Position numbers and translations under genes: made by a program. Of a stretch of DNA of 64,000 nucleotides, positions 1 through 12,199 are shown piece by piece. The stretch covers positions 558,001 to 622,000 of the forward strand of contig NC_016474.1 of assembly GCF_000226095.1 (NCBI RefSeq), read 5' to 3'. Position 1 is the first letter of the stretch. Every line of letters starts with the position of its first letter. This stretch comes from Thermothelomyces thermophilus ATCC 42464 (lineage: Eukaryota; Ascomycota; Sordariomycetes; Sordariales; Chaetomiaceae). The notes under the pieces were generated by a model. It was not told where the DNA came from and did no database searches. It worked only from the letters and a program-made list of their open reading frames with translations.

Positions 1-952
1 CGACATGGAATCATATGATCAACAATGTGAGTGGGCAAAATGCGTGTGTTATGCATGAATCTACATATACTATGTACATACATACAACACTCCGTACATA
101 ATATGCAGAATGGGAGTCACCGTTGGGTGGTCTGAGGACCGCTACCCAAGGGACGCATTACCCCTGGCGGAATCTCCCGCGCGTGTCCTGAGGGACAGCT
201 AATAACGCACATCCGGAAATGAACAAGAGAATAAACCCGAGGTAGTATCTGACTGGCTTTCCGCCATCGGGGACGCAGGGCCGTCTCCAATATCGCGACG
301 CCACGATCTCTTGGCTCTCCCCAAACGGGACTGGACGCAAGACGGGGCCCTGGTGTTAGTCCTCCCAAGTCACGTCGGGCTGAGGCTCTGCTCAAGACTG
401 CTAGCTTGGGGTTAGTCTGGACCCCCCTGAAGGTGTCCAGGTACCCCGCCACCTGATCTCTTGTCCCCATCTAATACTACTCAATGGTATCGCCCATATA
501 TACCAATAGATTCATGTGATATTCAAGCCGCATACATGCAGACGGAGGATACGGCTGCTTCAGCTGAAGGGCCATGAGCTTGGCTCTCGTCGGCTAGTGA
601 AGGGACTGCCTGATGGTGACCGAGCACGACTTCGTTGTCCGCTCATGGGGGGTCATTAATTATCTTACCATTGCAGAGCGGGATCAAAACGAATCAGGTT
701 GGCGAGAACCAATGTCACTGTGTCATCTAGCGTGCCGCTTGTGGCTGCTATGAGATCGGGGCTTTTCGAATAATCGGTGATGCCGACGACTATAGGACGG
801 GCTATTAGCGAAGCATAAATACGCTAAGATATCTCTCCTCCCTCGATGTTGTCAATCCGGCATCTCACCACACGCTACACATCTCGTCACCCATCCACGG
901 AACCAAACAAAGAGGCCAAATTCCAGCCCTTTAAGACTTCCTCGCCCTCACC
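1..952. other. Upstream intergenic region
   Basis: No recognisable gene. A TATA-like stretch (cataaata) lies near 813, about 140 bases before the WSC gene start, and could be its promoter. A minus-strand open frame at 117-470 starts with ATG but resembles no family I know and has no gene-like context. The first 100 bases carry short GTACATAC-type repeats that recur in other intergenic parts of the window. Confidence 0.5.
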
Positions 953-1741
953 ATGCAGCACATTCTCGCTCTTGTGGCTCTCGTGCCCGCCGTCCTTGCG
1001 CAGACCTACTATGGCTGTTACACCGAGATACCTGCTCGCGCCCTGACCGGTTCTTCCCTGATCGACTATGAGAACATGACCATTGCTGTCTGCGAGGCTC
1101 ACTGCACGGGACTGGACTTTGACATCTGGGGCGTCGAGTACGGGGGCGAGTGGTGGGTCTTCTCTCTCCTTTACCTTGCTTTTCTTTTTCCCTTTTTTTT
1201 TGGGGGGGGGTTCAAAAAGAATGAAAGAATTCAAATAAAGAAGAACAATTTGCTAAGCTTTGGAACATCTAAAAACAGCTACTGTGGCAACGCCCTCGCC
1301 CAGGGGTCGTTCCCCGCCTTCGTGACAGACTGCGCCATGCCGTGCCCGGGCGACGCGGCGACCGTGTGCGGCGGGCCCAACCGGCTGTCCCTCTACGGCG
1401 CGTCCGAGGAGGCGCCGGTCGTGACCCCGCAGCCGCACGACCCGGTGAGCGAGACTCAGTACGCGGGTTGCTGGAGCGAGGTAGAGGGCGGCGCGCGCGC
1501 CCTCGCGGGCACCAGCGCCTTCTCCCTCTCCGCAATGACCGTCCCCGCCTGTGGCGACTACTGCCTCAACAGCGGCTTCCTGTGGTTTGGCCTCGAGTAC
1601 GGCGCCGAGTGCTACTGCGGCGAGGAGCTCAGTGTCAACAGCACCAGCGTCGCCGAGGCTGACTGCGACATGCCGTGCTCGGGCGATGCGGCGACCACGT
1701 GTGGCGGTTCGAACCGGCTAAGCGTCTACCAGTGGGTGTAA
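953..1741 (+). CDS. Secreted protein with two WSC domains
   Basis: Two exons, 953-1152 and 1279-1741, give 220 residues. The intron 1153-1278 (GT...CAG) restores the ECYCGN signature of a WSC domain across the junction (TG|C). The start ATG sits in a good CACCATG context. Residues 1-16 form a signal peptide ending in VLA, followed by WSC domain 1 (from YYGCYTE, about 18-105) and WSC domain 2 (from YAGCWSE, about 120-219). Both have the even spacing of eight cysteines and the repeated CSGDAATTCGG-like block. WSC domains bind carbohydrate and occur in cell-wall sensors, exo-beta-glucanases and small secreted lectin-like proteins. This one has no membrane segment, so it is more likely a secreted wall- or glycan-binding protein than a stress sensor. 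The intron holds an odd T9G9 run (1193-1210). Confidence 0.85.
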   Translation: MQHILALVALVPAVLAQTYYGCYTEIPARALTGSSLIDYENMTIAVCEAHCTGLDFDIWGVEYGGEWWVFSLLYLAFLFPFFFGGGFKKNERIQIKKNNLLSFGTSKNSYCGNALAQGSFPAFVTDCAMPCPGDAATVCGGPNRLSLYGASEEAPVVTPQPHDPVSETQYAGCWSEVEGGARALAGTSAFSLSAMTVPACGDYCLNSGFLWFGLEYGAECYCGEELSVNSTSVAEADCDMPCSGDAATTCGGSNRLSVYQWV

Positions 1742-2050
1742 TTAATTAATCTACAGATTGTTGAGGGACGGTCATCTCAAGAGGGTGCCTAAGCTTACTA
1801 CGAAGGCAAAGGGTGACCGTTGGATGAAGTGAACAGACGGGGCAAGAAGACGAGAGACGGGGGGAAAAGGCCCAAGTGTACCTGATATGACAATCTAGGT
1901 ATTTTTTTTTCTTCGTTAATTACTTCACATTGCTTGATCCACGACAAAAATCAATGAAGAAAACAAATGCCTGTCCTACGGAACTTCTTCTCTCATGGGA
2001 ACGAAGGGAAGTACGCGGTTAGCCAGTTCAGTGCTCTCAGAAAAAGTAAA
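1742..2050. other. Intergenic, convergent 3' ends
   Basis: This separates the stop of the WSC gene from the stop of the minus-strand DUF4246 remnant. Nothing beyond a T-rich stretch around 1902-1912 was seen; it could be part of a 3' UTR. Confidence 0.5.
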
Positions 2051-2842
2051 TTACCGGTTTGCCCACTCCTCCTCTCTGGCCGTCGTTGCAAAGGCGCTTC
2101 GTTCCTCCATCACGGTGAGCCGGTGCCGACGCGCCCGCTCGACGGTCATCAGCCCGTCGGGCGCGACCTGACTCCGCACCATGTCCATGACCTCGGACGG
2201 CAGGCGGCTCTTCATGCCGCTTTGGAGCAGCAGCTCCTCTGACGATGTGACACATCTGCCGGCGCGCCACGCTCGAGTAGCAGCTGGAATACCCCCGGGG
2301 GCATGTTCCCCAGTGTCTTGGCCTCGGTGCCAAAGACGGCCTTAATCCACCAGTCGAATTGCTGCGGCGGTACGTTGGCGGTCGAGACGATGCGCCGGAG
2401 CGGGTCGACGAGCCACAGTGCAATGAAGCGGCGGTGGCCGGGCTTGTTGCGGTTCTTCAGGCTGAACGAAGAGACTCGATGCTGAGTACAACAGTGAGGG
2501 AAGGGGCAATTAGTCAGTTGGATATTGCGACGGTTGATGGCCAACTTCGCGGGATGATCCCCCAAAGACTTACAAGATGTTGGGAAACGCGAGAAGCCGT
2601 CCCTCTGGTGTTTCAACGCTCCCACAGGTCTGGACGGTCTCCCTCCCTTCTTGATCCCCGCCTAGTCGGGTACCGTAGATTCGCTCGTACACCTTGTACA
2701 TGTCCTGACCGACCTGATCCTCCATCTCCGCCTGGGTGCTGTCGGTCATCATGCGGAACGAGAGCCGGCGCGGCGTCAGGTGTTCTGAGTCTAGATAGTA
2801 CAGCGCCGTTGCCACAATGCATTCGTTCATTTGCCCCTCAAT
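2051..2842 (-). pseudogene. 3' remnant of a DUF4246 family gene
   Basis: Read on the minus strand, the segment carries the C-terminal third of the fungal DUF4246 family in order: IEGQMNECIVATALYYLDSE, GSVETPEGRLLAFPN, HRVSSFSLKNRNKPGHR, LVDPLRRIVSTANVPPQQ and a final LMTVERARRHRL block ending at the stop codon 2051-2053. An intron-like segment (GTAAGT...CTCAG, about 2483-2568) lies between FPNIL and HRVSS, but its phases disagree by one base. A second frame change is needed near 2230-2270, before the last block. Nothing of the large N-terminal part is found upstream. The reading ends at an AG acceptor at 2843, and 93 bases further the outer LTR begins. Intact family members are several hundred residues longer. 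The family's function is not established. I read this as a dead fragment; sequencing errors could explain the two shifts but not the missing 5' half. Confidence 0.75.
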
Positions 2843-2935
2843 CTGTGCTGCTGTCAGCATACACCCTTTTTTGTTATTCCTCTTGCGGTGCACAGATCTT
2901 GAAGGACAGACTTCATTCTAGGTACCAAGTCGGTG

Positions 2936-3154
2936 TGATGCAGTACGTTGTCTACGGACGCGTCCATTATATAAGGCTAGATAAGATAAGACCTGTGGAT
3001 CTGGCAAACGGGCTGGCAAACAGAGGGTTCTTTGTTCCTATCCTCTACTTATATAGAGCCATAGGGCCAGCAATCGTGGGAAGGAGACATCGCTCTTTTG
3101 AACTATTTACAACTTACCAACTTTCTTCCATCTATTAGAAACCATCTTCTATCA
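2936..3154 (+). repeat. 5' LTR of the outer element (219 bp)
   Basis: Starts TGATGCAG and ends CTATCA. It pairs with 25646-25864 over its full length with about 7 differences, all transitions by eye. It keeps normal base composition (for example ggacgcgtcc), unlike the AT-rich interior. Confidence 0.92.
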
Positions 3155-3489
3155 AATGGTAGCGGAAACTCTGCTTCTAACTATCTAAAACCATTAATAC
3201 TAGAATTAAATCGCGTTAATAATTAGTTTAGTACTACTTTTGCGATAGTTACGCTCTATTTTGGTGACTTAGTAACCGAACTAGGCAATTCTATTATAAC
3301 CACTATAAAATCCCTCTGTTCCTGGTGACTTGGTAACTAGGATAGTTCTCTTCCTATCTATTAACCCTATCTTTGTTTAACCCTAGCAACTTAGTAACTA
3401 GTAGCTAGGCAAATCTTATATTAACCCTAGGATCTTTTTCTACAGAAGATCCTCCTCGATCTTCCTATTCTTTAAACACTCCTACTAAA

Positions 3490-6340
3490 AAACTAAATAT
3501 TAGAGAACTATCTAACTACGCTACGAGCGTTCTAAGGAGGCACGATAAGATGCCCTATATACTGTAGGTATAGGCATTAGATTATAATCCTAAAGGCTAA
3601 TTATGAGAAGAAGCTCCTCTATAGGAGCTAGAATCGCTACTCGAATTTACTAACGAATATAAGCTATTATAAGCTAAACCTAACAAGTTTAGCACTAATA
3701 AGGAAACGTTAGCTTAATTAAATAATAAGATAGATCTTTAGTTTAATTAGCTAAAAGAATAAACCGACTATATTTCTAATAAGACTAAAGGAACTATTCA
3801 TAAGCTATTATAGATATTTAAAAAGAACCTTACTAAGATAGATTATAACTTTACTTACTATCTATAAGAAGCTAAAGATCGAATTTCCTAGCGCCTAGAG
3901 AAATATATAGAAGAAACGATAACACTATTAGCTAATTATATCGAAGGGCTAGAAATTCATATAAATTAGTATAGCAATGTACTTAGCTAAGTAATAACTT
4001 AAATAAAGGAATTAATCGATATGATACGTAGTATAGAGAGCAAGATCGACGATTAACTGCCTAGTTATTAGCAATCTTCTTTTGACCTTATTAGACTTAG
4101 TACTATCGTAGAAGAAGTATAATAAGTTAGTAATCTTATAGAAGATATAAGATATAATAGTAGTACTTTCCCTATACCCCCTAAAGGCGTTAGTATCGGC
4201 TATTATTATAATCTTAGCCGCCCTGAATGTATATAGCCTTTATATAAGATCCTATACTTTGCGGCTAGTAGAGGCAGAGAACCTGGTTCCTTGAGCTCTA
4301 ATAACGGTAACAACGAGCTATCTAACCGTTACTAACCTTTAGGTGACTAGAATCTAGGACACCGTCGTAACGCTCTATACCCTAGTAATAGTAGCGGTAA
4401 CAACGGTGGTGGTAATAATGGCGATAATGGCAATAGACGTCGTAGATATAAGTCTATATATAATACTACTATAAGTATATAGAGCCGCTTAGACTTTAAG
4501 ATTAAGAGGAACGATATTAGCTAGTTCGATCCTTTTTTCCCTAACCTACGTTCCTTAGGCATTATTAATAACGGCAAGAATCTAGTATTTACTAACGTCT
4601 ATTGCTTCGCTAACCGTATTAAAACCTTCCTAGAAAGCAACCTTAACGGTAGCATTAAGACGTAGATTCTATCCTTCTTCTAAACTCTTCTTAACGGTCT
4701 AGCTATCATTTAGTAGACTAACAAGTTAAACGGCTCTATATATAGATAATTACGCGAACTAGGTCTTTAAGCTATTATAGATCGACTATAGGAACGCTTT
4801 ATACCTAACGCTATAACTGCCACTTATAAGTTTAACAAAGTCTACCTACGTTTAAAGGATATTACGAAGGATAAGTAAACGCTTAATTTCTTTGTTTAGA
4901 AGATACTTCGTTAGGTATATTTAATATATATATTTAATAAACGTAATAATAACTAGTAAGGAGTTATAGTTTAAGTCTAATTAGCTATAGACCTCTACAT
5001 TAAGTAGTATTTAGATCTTCCCTAGCGATACTCCTCTCTTAATATATATATATAGCACATCAAATAATCTCAATCTATCGTTCTAGTAGCTGCTCTTAAC
5101 TACTATCTATATCCAGAGAAGAAGATATCTATAGATGGCAAGGCTAAAGACTGCCCTTATAAGCCTACATACTATAATGCTAATCGACTATACTAATTTG
5201 GCTATAGATACAACAAGTCTCCTAAATATAACCAGTATAACCGCAGATTTAACTATAATCATAGGTTTGAACGTGATCGTAGATTTGACTATAACTATGA
5301 CTAGGATCGCTATGACTAGGATCGCTGCGATCAGGATCGCCATAAGCAAGGCAATTGTAGCCAAAAGTAGGTCAGATTTGGCAAGGATGACTGCTAGCGA
5401 AAGGAATATCGCGACCATACCTACTTTGCTAAAGAAGCTAGTAATAGCTCCAAGCCGAATCAATCTAACGTATAGTTAGCCAAAAGCGCCCCTAAATCTA
5501 AATCTAGATCTAAATCTTTAGATAGCGATACTAGTATCGTATATATCGTTTTAGACTTATAGCTTACTTGCTATAAGTGCTATAATTCCTTTAATTCGCA
5601 AATCGAACTATATGCCTATGTCAAGCAATACTATAGAACTAGTCCTCTTCCTTCTATCTATAACTACAAAGCCAATCTTATAGACCTAGCTTGCTATACC
5701 TATAGTTTCTATAATACCACTCTAAAATCGTGAAACACTCTCTTCCGGCACTTAAAATCTTGTAAAGACGCAAAATCTAATAGCGTTTGCCGCCTAGCGG
5801 ATTCTTTTACTTTAAACCACTAGTCAGATCTACCTACTTTGCTACCGGAAAACATGTATTAAGCTATAGACGTACTACCTATTATGTCGTTAATAGACAT
5901 TACAGCAAAAGCGTACTAGGTTAGAGATATACCTCCTAGGTATATACCTAACTACTACGGTTTACCGCTAGGATATACTTATCTACGCGTTAGGGCACAC
6001 TATAAACCTATAGATCGTAAAGCCGTAGAAGTATACCTAGATCCTAGCGCTAGCCGCTCCCTAATTAACTATATATTTCTATAGCGATTAAACCACTAAA
6101 TCGAACGATATAAGGGTAGAGTCAAAAGCGTAGGAAACGCTATATTAAGCCTTAATAAATAGGCGTCCTTTGATATCTACTTACTAGGTATAGAAAACGG
6201 TACTCCTACCCTAGCTAAGTTTACCTATATAGTATAGGTTATCGACTCTTCAGCACTGAATCTTCTAATAGGTAACGAGTTCCTAGATTTATATAATGTA
6301 AATATCGACTACTATTATAAGGAGGTTAAATTATAGTTAT
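3490..6340 (+). other. Outer element: gag, Cys/His-rich and protease remnants
   Basis: Fossil coding region. A charged gag-like stretch runs from about 3500 to 4500, with a Gly/Asn-rich part at 4290-4440. Around 5560-5770 two Cys/His-rich blocks resemble the C2H2-like fingers that some fungal Ty3 polyproteins carry. A retropepsin-like segment lies at about 5990-6330, recognised by its C-terminal NLLIGNEFL-type block. Broken throughout; boundaries are approximate. Confidence 0.6.
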
Positions 6341-7379
6341 TCGACTTCCGTCTTCCTTTCTCTATATACATATACTTTATACCCCATATATAGAAGGTCA
6401 AAACTACTCACGAAATCACTCTCCTGCCTTACTAATAGGCAATAGTACCCGTTAAGTACAAGCCTCTCCTAATAGGTCGCGCCTTTATATTTAACTTGGC
6501 TTATATAGCCGTCTATAACTTTATTATAGATATAAAGACCCTAAAGGTTATACCTATCGAAAATACTATATACGGAACGCTACGTATCCTAAAGAGGCAC
6601 CTAGTCAGATTAATCGAAGAAATGGAAGACAGTAGCTACTTTGCCTGTTCGTGGAATATTGCTTTCTACACGGCAGCGATTGCCACTACCATCTTAACGA
6701 CAGGTACACCTACCGCTATAATAGACGTTAACCCTACGAAACTCGCTAATCAGTACGATATTATACCAATCAACGCTTTCTTTGATTTAAACCACTATTT
6801 AGGTGTAATCCTTGAAGGCAGTTATATCCCTACGAAGCCACCTATGACTATAGCCTTATTTGCAGCCTCTAACGACACGAATTCGGACACTCTTATTAGT
6901 AACTTCGTCTTCCAACTTACCTAGCAATCTTAACCTTTTCTATTATAGAATATTTCGCTAGAAGCAATCCTAGGAGCTGCTAGTAAAGTTACTAGCAAAG
7001 CAGAATACAAACTACACGTACTTAAGAAGCATTCTATATTAGGATTAAAGATATCAGGGTCTCTACCTAAGATCGTTACTAACAACGGCATCTATATATA
7101 TATAGGTAATGTAAAACTAGCTAAGAAGTTCGCTAACTTGGTTAACGGATTCCTATAACTCTAGAACGACGCTAGTCTAATCGATATTCTATATAACAAG
7201 TGGATAAAAGTGCCACTTGTAGAAGGCTAGTAATACTGGAAAGTACGCTCCTATGTATACTAGGCTCTTTAGCAGCCGGAACTTAACTATTTCGATCAAG
7301 TATAGGCCTACAGCCCCCTTAAAGTCTTATTTATACCCGTTGAGCTAGAGGGATAGGGAAGTCTTAGACAAAACCTTTA

Positions 7380-9868
7380 ATGCCTTCTATTAATAGAGCA
7401 AATTACAGTTCGCAAAGGACACTACTCCTTTCGCCTATCCTATTTTCGTAGTCTAGTGTATTATAAAAGGTATTATAAAAGGCTATATCATTATTGATTT
7501 ATATAGTCTTAACAAGGTTACTATTCCTAATAACTACCTACTACCATTATAGTTAGAGATTATTATAGCTCTATATAGAAAGAAGTTCATTATAGTAATT
7601 GACGTTACATCGTTTTTCTATCAATTTAGTGTATATCATTCATATCAAGACAGATTTACGCTAATCAGCCCTTGCGGTCTAGAACAGCCAACTATAGTAC
7701 TTATAGGTTACTATAATTCGCCCGCGTATATATAACAGTTTATAGATTAGCTATTACGACTATATTCCTCCTATTATCGTATATCTATTAACGATATCGT
7801 CATTTTTCTAGATATAGCCAAGGATTATATATAGCATTTAAAGACGATCTTCAGCCTATTCTAGAAGAAAAATATTACTATCTCGCCTACCAAGTCATAT
7901 ATTAGCTACCTAAATATAGAACTGCTTAGCTTTCGTATAGATAGTCTTAACCTTACTAATACAGATTAACGCGTCAAAGCGTTTAAGCAGTTATCGTTTC
8001 TACGTATATTAAAGGTATTAGAATAATACTTAGACGCTATTAGTTTCCTATGATACTTAATTCTATATCACACGAAGATCGCTAAGCCGCTCTAGAAACG
8101 TAAAACTGATCTGCTTATACATAGCTATAAAACTAGCGAATTAGAAGTAGGAAACTGTACTAGGAGGATAGGCTATTATAGCTATACTTCCTTCGACCTA
8201 ACTAAATAGGAAAAAGCGTTCTTTACCACCCTACAAGAGGCCATTTGTCATAAGAACCTAAGTATCCTCTACTACTTTAATCCTAACAAGTAACTATATA
8301 TTTAACTCGATGGCTATTTAGAACACGGATTTAGCGTTATAGTCTTCTATACTTATAATGGATATAACTAGCGCCTAGGCAACCCTATCCTAGCTAACTA
8401 AGTGCTGCTAGTAATGTTCTTAAGCCGCCTATTAACGAAGGCTAAGATATAATACAGACCCTCTAAATAGGAAGTCACTTATCTAGTCTAGGCAATTTAT
8501 AAACTACGTACGATAGTCTATTCGGCACGTACACTAGTCATCGTCCTAATTAACTATACTACTATATATAGTATTATAGAACAAACTAACCTAGATATAA
8601 GTTCTACCGACTATACCAATTGTTACCTAATCAACGCGTCTATCCACCTATTATAGTATAACCTTAAGGTCTACTATCTTCCTAGAAAACTTAACTTCGT
8701 ACTAGACACGTTAAGTAGATTAAGCGCTTTAGGAGACCCTAAACCTTCTAAACGACTAGATAAATTAGCTGTACTTGATAACGTTTAGTTCGCTTTCGCC
8801 AAGGCATGGATAGATCCTAAACTTAAGGCAAAGTTCATCAACGGCTATAAGGCTAATGCCAAGTATACCCCTATTATTAAGGATCTTATTAAAAACAAGC
8901 GCGTAGACAGGACTATCGACGATAAGGGCATTACTATTTTTTCGCACTATAGGCTACCATTCGTCCTAATTAATAAGCTCCTCTACTATATCTACCGAGA
9001 TGGTACTCGCGCGTTATACGTTCTATCGAGCCTTATATAATATATCTTGAGTTTAGCCTACGATAAAAAGCATTACTTTAGAACTAACAGGATGATGTAT
9101 AACTTACGTAGCATTGTAATCGATGGAAAAACTAGGTATATATAGGACTATATAAAGTATTACCCCATCTGCTAAGTTAATGCCACCGATCGTAACCTTC
9201 CTATAGGTAATTACTAGCTAATTCGTCTATCTAATATACTACCTATACAAGTAATTATTATCGACTTTATAATAGTGTTACTATTAGTTCTATTAGCTAG
9301 AACATTATAATATTTAAATAGGTATAATAAGTTTAACTCGATAATAACTATATCTTGTAAATCGTCTAAATAAACGCTCCTTATACCCAGCCACTCTAAC
9401 TATACTACCGCTAACTAGGGCCACGTATTGATATAATAACTACTCCTATCTAACTAGGGAGTATTAACTACTATTATATCTAACTATAACCGTGAATTTA
9501 TATCTAAGCTATAGACTAGTATATAGAAAGCGCTAGGTATAAAGCTATTAATAACTACTATATACTACCTATAAGGAGACAGTTTTATAAAGCAAAAGAA
9601 CTAGACAGTAGAAATCGCTCTATGCTTCTTTATCTATAAAAAGCCAGATAATAATTAGACCGCTATACTCCTATAGCTATAGTAGCATTTGAATAGTATA
9701 TATACTACCTCTATTAGTATATCTCCATATAAGCTACTCTATAGTTTTAAACCAGCTAGACTACTAGAAGCGCTAATAGTACTATTAAAAATAATATAGG
9801 ATATCCTAATCCTATATAAATATCTATACTAAGACGCCTAGATAGCGATAGACTTTATAGTAGCCTAC
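7380..9868 (+). other. Outer element: reverse transcriptase, RNase H and integrase remnants
   Basis: The reverse transcriptase is recognisable from about 7390 to 8060, with its catalytic-motif region near 7780-7815. RNase H lies at about 8180-8600 and the integrase core from about 9000 to 9860, where the NYNREFISKL and TVEIAL-type blocks typical of fungal Ty3 integrases can be seen. The region stops at the insertion of the middle element. Broken throughout. Confidence 0.75.
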
Positions 9869-9873
9869 ACTAA

Positions 9874-10233
9874 TGTCATAAATACAAGCCGACCTATGCC
9901 TATAGCCAGGCCGCGGCGGCTAGAGGGCCCACGCCCGGGCACCAATAGGCATAACCCTACTATAACAGGCACGATCGGGGCACGGCCGGGGAAAGGGGAT
10001 AGCCGATCTATAATATAAGATATATCTATTAGCCTACAGATCCGAAAGGGAGGTTTTCCTCCCTAAGGATTAGTCTATATAACTACGATTCGAGTAGGAT
10101 ACGAATAGGTAGCTGCCGACCCCAGAACAATTAACTCTCCCTACCCCCACGATCAGTGCGAACCTGCTTAGAAAGGCCTTCGTAATAGTGCTACCTCTCT
10201 TGATAACTAGCCTAACGGCAGGCCGCCCTAAGA
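9874..10233 (+). repeat. 5' LTR of the middle element (360 bp)
   Basis: Pairs with 16901-16982 joined to 24610-24887. About 45 differences were counted by eye, all but one of them transitions. A GC-rich core (gcccgggcac) survives. Confidence 0.9.
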
Positions 10234-12199
10234 GCTTCTAATCCTTCCTACCCTTTGTTAATCGAGATGGCACTGTCATTTAGCTATTTAACGCCTATAG
10301 GACTAGAGGAAGAACTCTTAAGCCAAAGCGAGACCCTTTTAGCCTAGCATCGGCCGTGAAACCATTCTAAAACCCCCCTTTACGTCCTGATACCCCCTGG
10401 TTCGGAGCCTTCGGTGTAAGGCCCTGACCGCGAAGAGCTTGTCTAGAATTTAGAAGGCTAGGTTAAGGAGCTAGAAAGGCTATAATAGCTATAAGACTAG
10501 GAAAAATTCTTACTAGAGAAGCTAGGACTATTAGATTACGTAAAGGCCTTAAAACGACCCTAATTACCTATTAAATCCTCTAATTCTAATGACTTGAGAC
10601 ATTATTCTAAAGTTATTAAGGTTATTAATCTAATTCGATTTACTAATATAATGACCTACTGGTGGTAGCGAGAGTGGTTTTAAGATTTGTAATACGCTTT
10701 TTAAGGAGACCCTAAGTAGTTTAAAATATTATAGAATTATATCCTATTTATATTTAATTATATAGATAAGTAACCTTAGAACTACTAGTATAGCTATTAT
10801 TAAAATATATTACCTAAGGAGTATAATTAGCTAGAAAATAACTAGACTCTATTTAAAGAATAGATAAACGCTTATATAATTAATCTTATAGACTAGGTAT
10901 CTTAAGTAGCTAAAGCTTTAAATTCGGCTTACTAACGAAATAGTTAATCTCTATAGGATCTTTACTATTACCTTAAATCCTTTAAAGCTTAATTTCCCTA
11001 TTAAGATAAGAAAAGCTAAGCTTTAAGCTTTTATACCAAGCTATTACCTTTTCTTATTTAATATATTAACTATTACTACGCCTATTGCCTAGAAATACGA
11101 GAAGGAATAGTATAATTAGTGTTATAAATCTAGTATAGCTTCTAATAATCAAATTATAGTTAGACCACCCCCTTTTTACTACCGATTTAAGATTAACTAT
11201 ATTATATACCTAATATATTACGTTTTTATACGTTATTATCTTACTATTAAACCGGACCTATAATAAAGCTATAACTAGCCTTATAAGGCGCCCTAAACCT
11301 TATATTAACCCTTACTCTAAAGATATGGAGTAGTAGCTTATATTTCTAATATAGAAAGGAGGGACATTTTATAAGAGAATGCTTAGAAATGATATAGGTT
11401 ACCTTCTATCGATAGGGCTAATACCCTAGTTACTAGGGTTCAGGCCGTTTTCGCTAGGGAAATAGGAGTTACTTATAATAGACCCTAATACTATAGGAAT
11501 AGCCATAAGGAATAACCTAAAAAGGGAGCGTATATATATAGCTATTATAATAAATATATATAAAGGTATTTTAACGATAATAGACCTAGATTCTTATATA
11601 GAAGTAAATATCCTAGATTTCGACCTTATTTAAAAATACTAACTAAAACGACTTACTTATATTCTATTCATAATTCGATGGTTTAATGAAACGGTTATAG
11701 CATCCTATAGGGTATATTAAGTACTAATTATACTAACCGACGAATATAGAATTATATATTAATATAATTACCTCTATATTACTATTAGCCGTAAGGCCGA
11801 AATCTTACTAGTCTTATTAAGAATGCCTATACTTAGTAATCTTGCTATCTTATTATTCCTAATAGAAAATTGCTAGTAGTTTTTACTAGAAACTAAGATA
11901 GCCCAACTCTAGTACCCTAAAAGAATAGAAAAGGATTACTAAAGGGGAGCTAGAGTCTTTATATTAATTACTATTTCGGATATCCCTACAAATCTATTCC
12001 CTAATAAGGAAGAACCGAAACCCTTAGGAAACCTAAAAGAAATTCCCCCTAAACTATAAGACTTCGCCAATATAATAGATATAACAAATTCGAGTATCCT
12101 TCCTTCGTTTAAAGTAACTAACTATAAGATTAATCTATAACTAGGGACGACTCTTCTAGTTAGACCGATTTACCTCCTATCTTAGTATAAACTTAGTAT

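Noticed and set aside
117-470. A 117-codon minus-strand frame near the left end
   Set aside because: No family resemblance, no splice structure, and a Pro/Arg-rich composition typical of chance frames.
5135-5479. Repetitive Ile/Thr/Ala-rich open frames on both strands within the outer element
   Set aside because: They come from a short internal tandem repeat (gatcgctatgactag-like units near 5300-5340), out of frame with the element's own coding region.
6496-6924. A 142-codon open frame inside the retroelement block
   Set aside because: It is one uninterrupted piece of the outer element's decayed polyprotein region, not a separate host gene.
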